Below are positions 9,132-18,815 of a stretch of DNA of 64,000 nt, in pieces. Origin of the DNA: Paenibacillus silvestris (GTDB taxonomy: Bacteria; Bacillota; Bacilli; Paenibacillales; NBRC-103111). Every line of letters begins with the position of its first letter. Positions within the stretch are counted from its first letter, which is position 1. Made by a program: the position numbers and the translations under genes. Below the pieces are notes generated by a model. The model was given only the letters and a program-made list of their open reading frames with translations, ran no database searches and was not told the origin of the DNA. The stretch covers positions 1,215,065 to 1,279,064 of the forward strand of contig NZ_WTUZ01000022.1 of the NCBI RefSeq assembly GCF_009882985.1, given 5' to 3'.

Positions 9132-10025
9132 ATGCGCTTGGCAACAATGACAAGCTTGTTCAGAGAACGAAGCGAAGGAGACGGACACATTGGATATGAG
9201 GAGTCCATCCAAAGATGCAAAAATGCTGGTTTCTCCGTACTGGACCTCAACATGTGTGCGATGATTCACAATAAAACCGAACTGAACGGTCCGGATTGGG
9301 AAGTCGCACTTTACCGAATTAAAGAAGCAGCAGAGAAGGCCGACGTGGAATTCTGCCAGTCGCACCCGCCCTACTTGCCTGGGACCAAACTTTACCCTGC
9401 AGGTTCGGAAGAGGAAACATTCTTTAACGAGATCACCCGCCGTTCTTTGATCGCAAGCAGTGTTCTGGGTGTGAAGACCGCAGTCTTTCATCCCTTGACG
9501 GAAATGAGCTTGGACGAACATAGCATGGAAGCCAATCTCCGGCTGAACCATCAAGTTTATGATCCCATTATGGAGCAAGCTGCGAAGTTAAATGTTAATT
9601 TGGCATTTGAAAACATGTTTGACGCCAATAGTAGGCGGCGTTTTGGCGTGACAGCTGAAGAGCTGATCGAATTGGCGGATTCCTATAAGGATCCTCGAGT
9701 CGGCGTATGCTGGGATATCGGACACGCTAATAGAGTATATGGAAGTCAGCTTCGCCCAATTCGATTGTTAGGCAAGCGGATTATCGCCTTGCATGTTGAT
9801 GACAATCAGGGGCTGGCAGATGATCATTTACTTCCTTTTCTCGGGAATATCGACTGGAAGTCCATTATGCCGCTATGGAATGAAATTGGGTACAAGGGCG
9901 ATTTCGTCTATGAGATTAAGATGAATAACGGTATGCCGGAGAAATTGAAGGATTTGACAGCCGGTTACTCTTACGAGGTTGGACAATATTTGCTGTCGAT
10001 GGCGAATGGCAGTTCCGAAGCTTAA
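9132..10025 (+). CDS. sugar phosphate isomerase/epimerase (TIM barrel)
   Basis: A 297-residue member of the xylose-isomerase-like/AP endonuclease 2 TIM barrel superfamily. Expected metal-ligand positions are visible: Glu in AFENMFD, Asp and His in VCWDIGHAN, His and Asp in ALHVDDN and Glu in VYEIKMNN. Such enzymes interconvert ketoses, inososes or 3-keto sugars. AGGAGG precedes the ATG. It heads an operon with a sugar-binding lipoprotein and two hydrolases, so it probably processes the imported sugar; the exact reaction cannot be read from sequence. Confidence 0.85.
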   Translation: MRLATMTSLFRERSEGDGHIGYEESIQRCKNAGFSVLDLNMCAMIHNKTELNGPDWEVALYRIKEAAEKADVEFCQSHPPYLPGTKLYPAGSEEETFFNEITRRSLIASSVLGVKTAVFHPLTEMSLDEHSMEANLRLNHQVYDPIMEQAAKLNVNLAFENMFDANSRRRFGVTAEELIELADSYKDPRVGVCWDIGHANRVYGSQLRPIRLLGKRIIALHVDDNQGLADDHLLPFLGNIDWKSIMPLWNEIGYKGDFVYEIKMNNGMPEKLKDLTAGYSYEVGQYLLSMANGSSEA

Positions 10026-10109
10026 TAAGGAATGAACAAGTGAAGAAATTTTTCAGTCTGCGCAGAGTTGTGAGCTAAACAGAAAATAAATAGGAGTGGA
10101 TAACGAATC

Positions 10110-11522
10110 ATGTATAACAAGTTGAAAGTTTTATTCATGCTAACCCTATGTTTCTCCGTTATTACAGCATGCTCTACCAAACAAGAACAAACATCTACGT
10201 CGGCACCTAGTTCTCTGGCCCAAGAAAGCTTGTTGCCAAGCGCTCCTGTTAACGTTGTTTTTTGGCACTCTATGACAGGTGCAGCCGCGACGAATATTGA
10301 AAGTACGGCCAAAGCCTATAATGAAACGGTCGGCAAGGAGAAGGGCATCACGATTACTCCGGTTTTTCAGGGTACCTATGATGAAGCATCAACCAAGCTG
10401 GCGGCGGTTCTTCGTTCGGGTTCGCAGGAAGAATTACCGGATATTATGCAGCTCAGCTCCAAAGGGATATTTGATGTGAAGGATTCCAAATTTATCGTTC
10501 CTGTTCAGCAGTTTATCGATCGAGATAAGTCTGGATTGAACGCAAGCGATTTGAACCCGAATGCGTTGCAATACGCCATGTACAATGACAAAATGCTCGG
10601 ATTGCCGTTCTCGAATTCATCCATCATGTTGTACTATAACAAGGATCATTTCCGCAGCGCAGGACTGGATCCAGAGAATCCGCCGAAAACACTGGCAGAG
10701 CTGGCCAAAACGGTGCAGGCGCTTACCGTGAAAAACGGTGACAAGATTACGCGTTACGGTATTAGTGCACAACTGCGCTTCTTCTTGCTTGGGACGTGGA
10801 TTCCGATGCAAGGCGAGAATAAATACATATTTGATAAGGAAGAAGGGCGGACTGGTACGCCTACAACAATGACGATGACGAGTGACGGCACATTGAAAAC
10901 ATTGTTGACCGAATGGCAGAAGGTGCTCGCAACCGGAGGGGCAGAATTTACAGATCCGGCGCCTACGAAAGGATTTCAATCCGGGTTGTATTCCATGATT
11001 CCAGCGTCTACGGCATCAATGGGTGGATTTAAGAAGGATATTATCGACGCAGGTTTGTTTGATGTAGGGGTTGCAGAATTGCCGCGTGTTAACGAAGCGA
11101 GCACGAGTGGTACGGGAATCGGCGGCTCTGCTGTCTATCTTTTTGACCGAGCGAATAAAAACAGCTTGCTGGGAGCATGGGATTACTTGAAATACCTGGC
11201 AACGCCGGAGGTGTCGGCGAAATGGTTCATGAACACTGGCTATTATCCGATGAATACCAAGGCTATGGAGTTGCCTGAAACGAAGGAATTTTTGGTGAAA
11301 AGCCCGCAGTTCAATATCATCAAGAAGATTAGCGAAAATTCTAAGAATTACAAGAAATATTTGGAGCCATGGATTCCTTCTTTCACGGACGTAGATCGCA
11401 TCGTGCAGGATGAAATTATCCGGTTCAGTTCAGGCAGTCAAGATTTAGACAAGACGATTGGAAATATTGATTCCAAATCCAAACAGATGCTTAAGGACTG
11501 GTGGCAAGCGAATCCGCAGTAG
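10110..11522 (+). CDS. extracellular sugar-binding lipoprotein (system 1)
   Basis: A 470-residue solute-binding protein of the ABC type 2 family. A basic-hydrophobic signal peptide ends in lipobox ITAC with Cys21 as the lipidation site, followed by a Ser/Thr/Gln-rich linker. VVFWHSMTGAAA at the mature start and GLPFSNSSIMLYYNKDHF are hallmarks of CUT1 sugar-binding proteins such as UgpB/MalE. It would deliver substrate to permeases 5927-7704, which lie on the opposite strand across the LacI gene. Confidence 0.92.
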   Translation: MYNKLKVLFMLTLCFSVITACSTKQEQTSTSAPSSLAQESLLPSAPVNVVFWHSMTGAAATNIESTAKAYNETVGKEKGITITPVFQGTYDEASTKLAAVLRSGSQEELPDIMQLSSKGIFDVKDSKFIVPVQQFIDRDKSGLNASDLNPNALQYAMYNDKMLGLPFSNSSIMLYYNKDHFRSAGLDPENPPKTLAELAKTVQALTVKNGDKITRYGISAQLRFFLLGTWIPMQGENKYIFDKEEGRTGTPTTMTMTSDGTLKTLLTEWQKVLATGGAEFTDPAPTKGFQSGLYSMIPASTASMGGFKKDIIDAGLFDVGVAELPRVNEASTSGTGIGGSAVYLFDRANKNSLLGAWDYLKYLATPEVSAKWFMNTGYYPMNTKAMELPETKEFLVKSPQFNIIKKISENSKNYKKYLEPWIPSFTDVDRIVQDEIIRFSSGSQDLDKTIGNIDSKSKQMLKDWWQANPQ

Positions 11523-11548
11523 ATGTATGAGAATGGGAGTCGAGCGTA

Positions 11549-12961
11549 ATGCACAATGGTCAATTAACGTTTTTTGGCGGGGTTGGTGAATCGGGAGGCG
11601 TACAGGTTCTTTATGGAAAAGGTGAACAGGCTGTTTTGTTCGATTTCGGTGTCGAGCACAGCAGCTTGCTGTTCCCCAAACAGCTGACACTGTACGAGCC
11701 TGTAGGAGCAACACCTGGCCGTGAACTGCGGCAGTTCTTGCTTGGCGGAATGACCGCCCCGCTTCCTGAACTTTACGACCCGCAGCTTATCCAAACATTG
11801 GATATGGCGAAGGTACGCCATTCTTGGGGAGACAGAGATTTTCCTCATTATGAGGAAATCCGCTTGTTTATCGGCCATATGCACACGGATCATATGGCCG
11901 TTCTTCCTTATGCCAACCCGGATGTTGCCGTATATATGAATCATGATACTCATTCCCTTTACCGGGGAATGGTTGAGGGAGGCCATACGCCGGATACTGC
12001 GGCACGTATTACGGTGTGCGACGATTTAAGCGTTGTCAATTTTGGCGAATTTACGATGCAGATCGTCGAGATGGACCATAATGCTACGGGGTCAGCGGGT
12101 ATTATTATTGACAGCGGCGACCACAAAATCGCGTATACGGGAGATTGGCGGAGACAAGGCAAGCATCCGGAGCGGATCGACCGGTTCATCGAGCTTTGCC
12201 GTGATAAGCAGATCGACCTGTTAATTACGGAAGGAACGCGTCTTGCAGCGGACCCGGCTGCTGATTTGCCCAGCCAAATGACGGAAGTCGAGTTGTTGTC
12301 CCAGTATGCGGATATTGTGGATGAAGCGGGAGGGCTCATTTACCTGCAAATGTCGCCACGGGATCTGGAGCGAATGGCCGATATGATTGCTATTGCCGTG
12401 GAGAAAGGGCGGAAAGTGGTCATGGAGGCTTCCCATGCCGTCATCTGGCATCGGGCAAATCGAGAGTGCCTGCGTATTCTGGAAGCGCACCCCGCGCTTG
12501 GCGCAGATATTCAAATCGTCGATGCGACAGTAACGGACAGGATGCAGGTGCCTTACAAGACGATTTCCTTGGAGGAAATAGCCGAGCGGAAAAATAAATA
12601 TGTCTACTTTTATAAATTCCCCGATCTCGCCCATATGATTGAACTGGAAACGCTCGGCGATTTGCAGGGAAGCTCGCATTTCATTCAATCCGATTATAGC
12701 GTTAAACTCGATCATGCTGATGTGGCGAAATATTTGAAAACCTTCGGAATTACCGGTCATTCGTTATGCAACGGTGGGCATGCGCATCCCGATGCTATCG
12801 CCGATATGATCGAGCGTATAGCTCCTCAAGCGGTTATTACACTGCACAGCCGCCATCCAAGGTCGCAAAATACAAAAGGGATTCACGCGTATTTTCCGCA
12901 AAAGGGAGAGACAGTGGAGGTGACTTCGATCCTTGCTTCCGCTTTACCGAAGGACATGTAA
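11549..12961 (+). CDS. MBL-fold, beta-CASP/RNase J-like metallo-hydrolase
   Basis: A 470-residue cytosolic metallo-beta-lactamase-fold protein. The zinc motif HMHTDH is at residues 110-115, with further expected ligands in the VEMDHNATGS region and in the aspartate of IAYTGDWR. The C-terminal LYLQMSPRDLERM and ITLHSRHPRS segments resemble beta-CASP RNase J-type enzymes. Presence inside a sugar operon (after the binding protein, 26-base gap) argues for a small-molecule substrate such as a lactone or phosphodiester rather than housekeeping RNA decay, but that is inference. Confidence 0.8.
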   Translation: MHNGQLTFFGGVGESGGVQVLYGKGEQAVLFDFGVEHSSLLFPKQLTLYEPVGATPGRELRQFLLGGMTAPLPELYDPQLIQTLDMAKVRHSWGDRDFPHYEEIRLFIGHMHTDHMAVLPYANPDVAVYMNHDTHSLYRGMVEGGHTPDTAARITVCDDLSVVNFGEFTMQIVEMDHNATGSAGIIIDSGDHKIAYTGDWRRQGKHPERIDRFIELCRDKQIDLLITEGTRLAADPAADLPSQMTEVELLSQYADIVDEAGGLIYLQMSPRDLERMADMIAIAVEKGRKVVMEASHAVIWHRANRECLRILEAHPALGADIQIVDATVTDRMQVPYKTISLEEIAERKNKYVYFYKFPDLAHMIELETLGDLQGSSHFIQSDYSVKLDHADVAKYLKTFGITGHSLCNGGHAHPDAIADMIERIAPQAVITLHSRHPRSQNTKGIHAYFPQKGETVEVTSILASALPKDM

Positions 12962-12994
12962 GGAAATACAGATATCAGAAGGAGAGGAAACACG

Positions 12995-13579
12995 ATGACC
13001 ACGATTACCTTCGTCAGACACGGCATTACCGATCACAATGTGGAGAAGAGAGCACAGGGCCATACGCAAAATCCGCTGAATGAAACGGGAAGAGCACAAG
13101 CTGCATTAGTTGCCAAACGGCTCTCCGAAGAGCAATGGGACGTCTTCATCTCAAGTGATTTAAGAAGAGCCCGAGAAACAGCGGAAATTATTTCTGCTGC
13201 AATCGGCAAGCCAGTTGACGTATTCGATGAGCGGCTGCGCGAGATGGATCGAGGCAAAATCGCCGACACTACGCAGGAGGAACGGGTTGCACGATGGGGA
13301 GAGAACTGGGCCGAGCTCGATATGGGCCAGGAAACTCACGAATCCATGCGTGCGCGCGGAGTCGACTTTGTTCGGGATATCGCTTCACGGTATGCGGACC
13401 GCAAGGTGCTTGTTGTCACTCACGGTTATTTCCTTGGACAAACCTTTAAGGAATTAATGAAGGACGAGTCAACGGGTGACGAATTGCGCAATACGTCCGT
13501 AACTACGATTATTCATAACGGCGAGAAGTCGGAGTATTTGCTGTACGATTGTGTCAAACACTTATCTGATAATTTCTAA
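12995..13579 (+). CDS. histidine phosphatase family protein
   Basis: A 194-residue phosphoglycerate-mutase-like phosphatase. The RHG motif TFVRHGITDHN near residue 10 carries the phospho-acceptor His, SSDLRRARETAEII supplies the second Arg, REMDRGKIAD the Glu region, and VVTHGYFLGQTF the distal His. AGAAGGAGAGG precedes the ATG. It closes the system 1 operon, so dephosphorylation of a sugar phosphate made by the pathway is plausible; generic housekeeping phosphatase activity is the alternative. Confidence 0.88.
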   Translation: MTTITFVRHGITDHNVEKRAQGHTQNPLNETGRAQAALVAKRLSEEQWDVFISSDLRRARETAEIISAAIGKPVDVFDERLREMDRGKIADTTQEERVARWGENWAELDMGQETHESMRARGVDFVRDIASRYADRKVLVVTHGYFLGQTFKELMKDESTGDELRNTSVTTIIHNGEKSEYLLYDCVKHLSDNF

Positions 13580-13614
13580 TTTCTAGTTAATCTAGTATAG
13601 AGGAGAGTATTTTG

Positions 13615-14853
13615 ATGAAAACAAAATTGACAATGAAAATTGCAGTGGTTGTACTATTTTGTATGGGTTTGCTGATGTCAAACGTAACATCATTTGCAGC
13701 TGCTCCTGCGGAAGCTGGCGTTTATTTTATCAACCTTGGTCAAAAAGGAAATGCTACTCTGATAAAAACAATCAGTGGTACTACGGCAAGCTATGGGTTG
13801 GTTGACACAGGATTGAGTGCAGATTTCACAACGTATGTACAGCCATACTTAACCTCAGTACTTGGATCGACAAAATTGTCTTTCATCGCTTTCTCACATA
13901 TGCATGGGGATCATGCAGGGGGTGCCGAAGCAGCAATTGCTAATTTTGCGGATGCAAACACTACACTTTATATCAAGGACGTAGCAGATCCTGCTTCAAG
14001 TTATTCCGGTGAATCTAGTATTGGCACTAGAGCTGATGCTATCATTGCGGCTGCGAAAGCTAAAAACATGCCTATCGGTAAAATAAAGCCTTATGAAACC
14101 TTCGACAGTGATATTGGATCCTTATCGGAGCTTAGAGGCTTACCTGCTAACAAATTCAAGGCCAAAATTGAGAAGTTTACTAAAAATGCACAAGGCAGCT
14201 ATGTATCCGTAGGGCTATATGATGCTATTACATTTGGTAAATTTACTATGACATGGTTTAATGGGAACGACTGGAATCACGAGTCTATCATAGAACAACT
14301 GTCATCCAATAAATGGGATGAAAATTTGAATGCAGCTACTTTGTTGTTAAAGTGCACAACAAGTACGGGAACGAATTTCAGAACATACTTGGGCGCTGAC
14401 GTAGGTGAGAATAGCAATCAAAACTATTCTTATGAAGTTGGCAAAAAAATAGAAGAAATCGTAGGGAATATAAGCGTTTATCAGGTTGCTCATCATGGAT
14501 TCTATTTTAGTCTCATGCCGGACTCCATCGCTAGCACGATCAATCCTAAGTATGCGATTGTTACGAACAGCTATAATGACATCGTGAATACTTATTATGA
14601 GAACCATGATATAACGAATCCGACTTCTGCCGATCTGACAGACGCTACCAGCACGCTGAAGGAAACTTTGAATAGTACAGTTCTGCAGAAAATGTATTTT
14701 TTAAGTGGAAAAGGCGGCGGAACGGATAATAGGATCATTGAAGCTCTGAAAGCAAATAATTATGCATTGCTTAACTGGACCGGATCAACAATCAAATCAG
14801 GCAATGTAAATGTTGAATTTGGCGGTACGGATCTCACGATAACACAACCGTAA
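13615..14853 (+). CDS. secreted MBL-fold hydrolase (ComEC C-terminal type)
   Basis: A 412-residue protein with a clear signal peptide (residues 1 to about 29, ending SFAAA) and a metallo-beta-lactamase fold: HMHGDH at residues 95-100, GADVGENS and VAHHGF as later metal or catalytic segments. This is the ComEC/Rec2-like extracellular MBL type, often annotated as a competence-related hydrolase or nuclease. AGAGGAGAG precedes the ATG; the in-frame TTG one codon earlier is less likely. It starts 35 bases after the phosphatase, but its lower G+C and secretion signal suggest it is functionally separate from the sugar operon. Confidence 0.8.
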   Translation: MKTKLTMKIAVVVLFCMGLLMSNVTSFAAAPAEAGVYFINLGQKGNATLIKTISGTTASYGLVDTGLSADFTTYVQPYLTSVLGSTKLSFIAFSHMHGDHAGGAEAAIANFADANTTLYIKDVADPASSYSGESSIGTRADAIIAAAKAKNMPIGKIKPYETFDSDIGSLSELRGLPANKFKAKIEKFTKNAQGSYVSVGLYDAITFGKFTMTWFNGNDWNHESIIEQLSSNKWDENLNAATLLLKCTTSTGTNFRTYLGADVGENSNQNYSYEVGKKIEEIVGNISVYQVAHHGFYFSLMPDSIASTINPKYAIVTNSYNDIVNTYYENHDITNPTSADLTDATSTLKETLNSTVLQKMYFLSGKGGGTDNRIIEALKANNYALLNWTGSTIKSGNVNVEFGGTDLTITQP

Positions 14854-14897
14854 AAACTTTCGAATATTTGTTGGACAAGAACATTATCTCATTAAGG

Positions 14898-14925
14898 GCC
14901 GCGTAAATCGCGGCTTTTTTGTTTT
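14898..14925 (+). terminator. rho-independent terminator
   Basis: GCCGCG and CGCGGC pair around a TAAAT loop and are followed by a run of T. It ends the secreted MBL gene before system 2. Confidence 0.85.
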
Positions 14926-14954
14926 GTTAAGGTTCTTCATTTATTTGCTCCTTT

Positions 14955-14988
14955 AAAAAAGTCAGAAGAACGATAACAAAAAAGTCAG
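14955..14988 (+). promoter_or_regulatory. tandem direct repeat upstream of system 2 (candidate activator site)
   Basis: AAAAAAGTCAG occurs at 14955-14965 and again at 14978-14988, 23 bases apart (about two helical turns). Tandem direct repeats at this spacing are typical of AraC-type regulators, and the YesN-type regulator of this system is encoded at 18790-20379. A shorter copy (AAAAAGTCA) is at 20384-20392, upstream of the system 2 binding protein. Confidence 0.4.
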
Positions 14989-15058
14989 CATACTGTTAGT
15001 GGCGATTTCAACCCTATTGTATGATATGAGCATAGAAACGCAGAAAGAGGGGAGTTAC

Positions 15059-15988
15059 TTGGCAGAGGCAGCAAGGATTCAAAAGAGAGTTTTTAAAAAG
15101 TATATCCCGCTAACATTAATGACGGTTCCTGGGTTGCTTTACCTAGCACTCAATAACTACCTACCGATGTTCGGAATCATTATTGCTTTTAAAAATATTA
15201 ACTATTCCAAAGGGATATGGGGTAGTGATTGGATTGGTCTCAAAAATTTCGAGTATTTATTTAGGACATCAGATGCATATGAAATTACGAGAAATACGAT
15301 TGCCTACAATGTAGTATTTATTATATTAGGAACCTTACTCTCTATCGGAGTTGCGATCCTCCTAAATGAAATTAAAAATCGGTTCATGTCAAGGTTATAC
15401 CAGAGTATTATTTTGTTGCCGTTTCTCATTTCTATGGTCATCGTCAGTTACTTAGCTTATGCAGGTCTAAGCTTGGAAGCTGGTTTCCTCAACAAGACGG
15501 TACTTCCTTTATTTGGTTTGCAGGAGATTGACTGGTATCAGGAGTCGAAATATTGGCCAGTCATTTTAACGTTGATCCATGTATGGAAAGGTCTGGGTTA
15601 CAGTAGTATCGTTTATTTTGCTGCCATCATCGGAATTGATGAAGAATATTATGAAGCAGCGAAATTGGATGGAGCTAGCAAATGGCAGCAGATCCGTCAT
15701 ATTACGTTCCCGCTGTTGGCTCCTACGATAACGATGTTGGTTTTGCTAAGCATTGGAAGAATATTTCATTCCGACTTTGGCCTGTTCTATCAGGTCACGA
15801 TGAACTCTGGCGCAATTTACTCGACAACCAATGTGATCGATACATACGTATACCGAGGATTGAAGGAACTGGGAGACATTGGCATGTCGGCGGCAGCTGG
15901 TCTGTATCAATCGGTAGTCGGATTTATTCTCGTCCTTTTAACCAACTATTTGGTTGGTAAATTCAACAAAGATAACGCATTGTTCTAG
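15059..15988 (+). CDS. sugar ABC transporter permease (LplB type, system 2)
   Basis: A 309-residue permease with about six membrane helices. The N-terminal LFYLPMFGII-like segment (NNYLPMFGIIIAFKNINYSK) and the EAA loop EAAKLDGASKWQQIRHITFP are typical of LplB proteins. I prefer TTG at 15059, preceded by AGAGGGGAG, over an upstream GTG at 14999 that lacks a ribosome binding site. It pairs with the LplC-type permease 13 bases downstream. Confidence 0.9.
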   Translation: MAEAARIQKRVFKKYIPLTLMTVPGLLYLALNNYLPMFGIIIAFKNINYSKGIWGSDWIGLKNFEYLFRTSDAYEITRNTIAYNVVFIILGTLLSIGVAILLNEIKNRFMSRLYQSIILLPFLISMVIVSYLAYAGLSLEAGFLNKTVLPLFGLQEIDWYQESKYWPVILTLIHVWKGLGYSSIVYFAAIIGIDEEYYEAAKLDGASKWQQIRHITFPLLAPTITMLVLLSIGRIFHSDFGLFYQVTMNSGAIYSTTNVIDTYVYRGLKELGDIGMSAAAGLYQSVVGFILVLLTNYLVGKFNKDNALF

Positions 15989-16001
15989 CGAGGTGACATC
16001 T

Positions 16002-16889
16002 ATGAAAAATGAAGGTAAATCGCTTCAGTGGTTTGGACACATACTTATGATTTTGCTCTCCCTGGCTTGCGTGGTTCCTTTTATTCTCTTGTTTCTTTCA
16101 TCCATTACGGATGAAAATGAGATTATTCGAAACGGGTACTCATTCCTGCCGACCCAATTCAGCATGCTGGCATACCGATATATTTTAGAAGAAGGCGCAG
16201 ATATTTTTCGCGCATACGGCATCACAGTGCTAATTACAGTGATAGGGACGACAGCGAGCCTTGTGTTCACTTCATTATTGGCATATCCTATTTCGCGAAG
16301 AGATTACCCTCTTCGCAATGTATTAGCATTCGTCGTATTCTTCACTCTATTATTTAATGGGGGACTGGTACCGTCTTATCTGATATACTCGCAGATGCTG
16401 GATATCAAAAACACTATTTGGGCACTGATTATACCAGGACTTTTAATGAACGGATTTAACGTCATGCTGATGCGGACTTATTTCCAAACCTCAATTCCAA
16501 TGGCCGTGATCGAGTCAGCAAATATAGATGGGGCGGGAGAGGTCAGGACGTTTGGATCGATTATTCTTCCACTATCAATGCCCATTCTTGCGACGGTGGG
16601 GCTTTTCCAAACCATTACCTACTGGAATGATTGGATGAATGGAATGATCTATATAACAGATCCACGTTATTACAGTATCCAAAACCTGCTAAATCGCATT
16701 TTGCAGGATGCGCAGTATTTGGCAAGCAGCGAATTCAATTCTGGTTCCAATACAGCAGCCCAATCACTTCCCAGCTCTACCGTGAAAATGGCTATTGCGG
16801 TAATCGGCATTATCCCGATTCTAATCACCTACCCGTTCTTCCAGAAATATTTTGTCAAAGGGATTACGATCGGGGCCGTGAAAGGGTAA
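16002..16889 (+). CDS. carbohydrate ABC transporter permease (LplC/YtcP type, system 2)
   Basis: A 295-residue permease with about six membrane helices, the family phrase FFTLLFNGGLVPSYL, EAA-like loop ESANIDGAGEVRTFGSIILP and terminal KYFVKGITIGAVKG. GCGAGGTGAC precedes the ATG at 16002. It completes the membrane channel of system 2. The two-component regulators and the binding protein follow after a terminator hairpin. Confidence 0.92.
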   Translation: MKNEGKSLQWFGHILMILLSLACVVPFILLFLSSITDENEIIRNGYSFLPTQFSMLAYRYILEEGADIFRAYGITVLITVIGTTASLVFTSLLAYPISRRDYPLRNVLAFVVFFTLLFNGGLVPSYLIYSQMLDIKNTIWALIIPGLLMNGFNVMLMRTYFQTSIPMAVIESANIDGAGEVRTFGSIILPLSMPILATVGLFQTITYWNDWMNGMIYITDPRYYSIQNLLNRILQDAQYLASSEFNSGSNTAAQSLPSSTVKMAIAVIGIIPILITYPFFQKYFVKGITIGAVKG

Positions 16890-16915
16890 CTAATTTTCAA
16901 AAAAACATATCAGGT

Positions 16916-16960
16916 CCATTGAATAAGCTCGTACGGGCTTATTCAATGGGCTTCCTTTTC
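16916..16960 (+). terminator. long perfect hairpin terminator or attenuator
   Basis: CCATTGAATAAGC (16916-16928) pairs perfectly with GCTTATTCAATGG (16937-16949), followed by GCTTCCTTTTCTT. It lies between the permeases and the sensor kinase of the same system, so it may set a lower expression level for the downstream genes. Confidence 0.8.
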
Positions 16961-17039
16961 TTATTAATATTTAATAATAATGATATATTTGAGATATTAA
17001 AATGTAGAAAGCCAAAAGGTGTTGTGAGGTAGGTGTTAT

Positions 17040-18815
17040 ATGAAGGCATCAAAGCTAAAATGGAAGCATTCCTTCAATTCAATAAAGATGAAATTGATGC
17101 TGGGGGTATTGATTTTAACATTACCATTGATCACTATACTAATCTATTACAGTGTTTATTCAACCAAAGTCGTTCGAAATCAGGTAGCGGATTCTTATAA
17201 GAACATGATGATACTATACATGGATCAGGTTGATAAAACTTTGGAGGACAGCGAAAAGTATATTAATAACACGGTGGCGGCTGATTCCGATTTTATCTCC
17301 TATCAATTGTCGAAATCGGATTATGATTATAATTTCAATAAGATCATGATGTTCAATAAATTATCGAATGATATTGGCATGTATAAATCTGTAAACTCTT
17401 TTTTTCTATACGCTCCCAAAAGAAATGATATGTTACGAGTCACCAGAGATAGGGGCACCATCGAAGAAGATGAGGCCATGAATAACGTCATTAAGATGAC
17501 CGTGGATTCCAAGCGAATCAATTCAAAAGATTGGAATGTTGAGCAGATCAATCAAACCTATTATTTAATGTATATCTTCCAATCCGGGGATGTTTATTTT
17601 GGAGCCTGGATCAAAGCGGACAATCTGATGGTTCCCTTCAAAACAATTGATTTTGGTACGAACGGCGGTGCTTTATTCGCAACTCAAGACGGAGTGCCTT
17701 TGACGAACGTTGACCTTGTCAATCGAAATCAAGTTCAGCTGAAAGCGGTCATGGAGAATTATTATTTATCGGGTAATTCTCATAATTTCTTGGTGGTCGG
17801 AGAACCATCATCCAAAGGGGACTTTAATCTGATCGCACTCGTGCCTGACGAGAAGATCCTTGAAAAGCTGCCCTATTTACAAAAAATGGTTGGTCTTATC
17901 ACCTTTGCAAGCCTTTTTTCACTGCCATTAGGGCTGAGTTTGTTACGAAGAACGATCATGCTTCCGCTTTACCGTTTGATGGCTGCTATGAAAAGAATTC
18001 GAAGTGGTCATCTGGAGGCTCGAATTGAAACATTTCCAACATCCGATGAATTTATCCTAGTAAATGAGACGTTTAACAATATGATGGCACAAATCGAGGG
18101 ACTACGGATTAATGTTTATGAGGAGCAGCTAAGTAAGCAAAATGAAGAGCTGCAGCGATTACAACTGCAGATCAATCCTCATTTCTTCATGAATTCGTTA
18201 AATGTATTATACAACTTAGCAAAAGTGAAAAACTTTGAATTGATTAAGGAAATGTCCTTATCTTTAATGAAATATTTCAGATATATGCTTAGAAGTAATC
18301 TCAGTTTAGTGAAGTTAAAAGATGAGCTTGAACATACACAGAATTATTTTCGTATCCAGGAACTTCGTTTTCCAGGAAGCCTGACCTGTGAAATTAACGC
18401 ACCGGAATTTTTAATCGATACCTATGTGCCGCCTCTTGTTATTCAAACTTTTGTTGAAAACACGGTGAAGCACGCGGTTACGCTGGATGAACTCATTCAT
18501 ATTTCAATCGATATTGATGTAATTGAGCTAGATAGTGTTCCTTATATTACCATTGCAATTCAAGATACGGGCAGGGGCTTTTCCGAAGAAGTGCTGCTTG
18601 TTCTGCAAAAAGAGGAAAGTCTGGTCACCGAACAAGGGGAACATGTCGGAATATGGAACATTCAACGGCGACTCCGCCTGTTGTATGCCCAATCTGCCCA
18701 AATCTCTTTTTCGAACAGTTTGCCTCATGGAGCAGCCATTTCGATTACACTGCCTATCCATTTGAAAATGAAAGCAGGAGTTGCGAACGATGTACCATTT
18801 ACTGATAGTAGATGA
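17040..18815 (+). CDS. YesM-type sensor histidine kinase (system 2)
   Basis: A 591-residue membrane kinase. One helix lies near residues 20-42, an extracellular sensor domain up to about 285, and a second helix near 285-308, followed by HAMP and a His_kinase domain. The phospho-acceptor is His381 in QINPHFFMNSLNVLYNLAKV, and the HATPase_c part shows FVENTVKHAV and DTGRGFS with a final GIWNIQRRL. GAGGTAGGTG precedes the ATG. It overlaps the response regulator gene, and the pair probably senses the sugar (perhaps via the binding protein) to induce system 2. Confidence 0.92.
   Translation: MKASKLKWKHSFNSIKMKLMLGVLILTLPLITILIYYSVYSTKVVRNQVADSYKNMMILYMDQVDKTLEDSEKYINNTVAADSDFISYQLSKSDYDYNFNKIMMFNKLSNDIGMYKSVNSFFLYAPKRNDMLRVTRDRGTIEEDEAMNNVIKMTVDSKRINSKDWNVEQINQTYYLMYIFQSGDVYFGAWIKADNLMVPFKTIDFGTNGGALFATQDGVPLTNVDLVNRNQVQLKAVMENYYLSGNSHNFLVVGEPSSKGDFNLIALVPDEKILEKLPYLQKMVGLITFASLFSLPLGLSLLRRTIMLPLYRLMAAMKRIRSGHLEARIETFPTSDEFILVNETFNNMMAQIEGLRINVYEEQLSKQNEELQRLQLQINPHFFMNSLNVLYNLAKVKNFELIKEMSLSLMKYFRYMLRSNLSLVKLKDELEHTQNYFRIQELRFPGSLTCEINAPEFLIDTYVPPLVIQTFVENTVKHAVTLDELIHISIDIDVIELDSVPYITIAIQDTGRGFSEEVLLVLQKEESLVTEQGEHVGIWNIQRRLRLLYAQSAQISFSNSLPHGAAISITLPIHLKMKAGVANDVPFTDSR

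Noticed and set aside
12221..12760. 179-codon antisense frame inside the MBL gene
   Set aside because: The sense-strand protein has clear catalytic motifs; the antisense frame is a codon-usage shadow. The same applies to 8237-8788 and 33186-33671.
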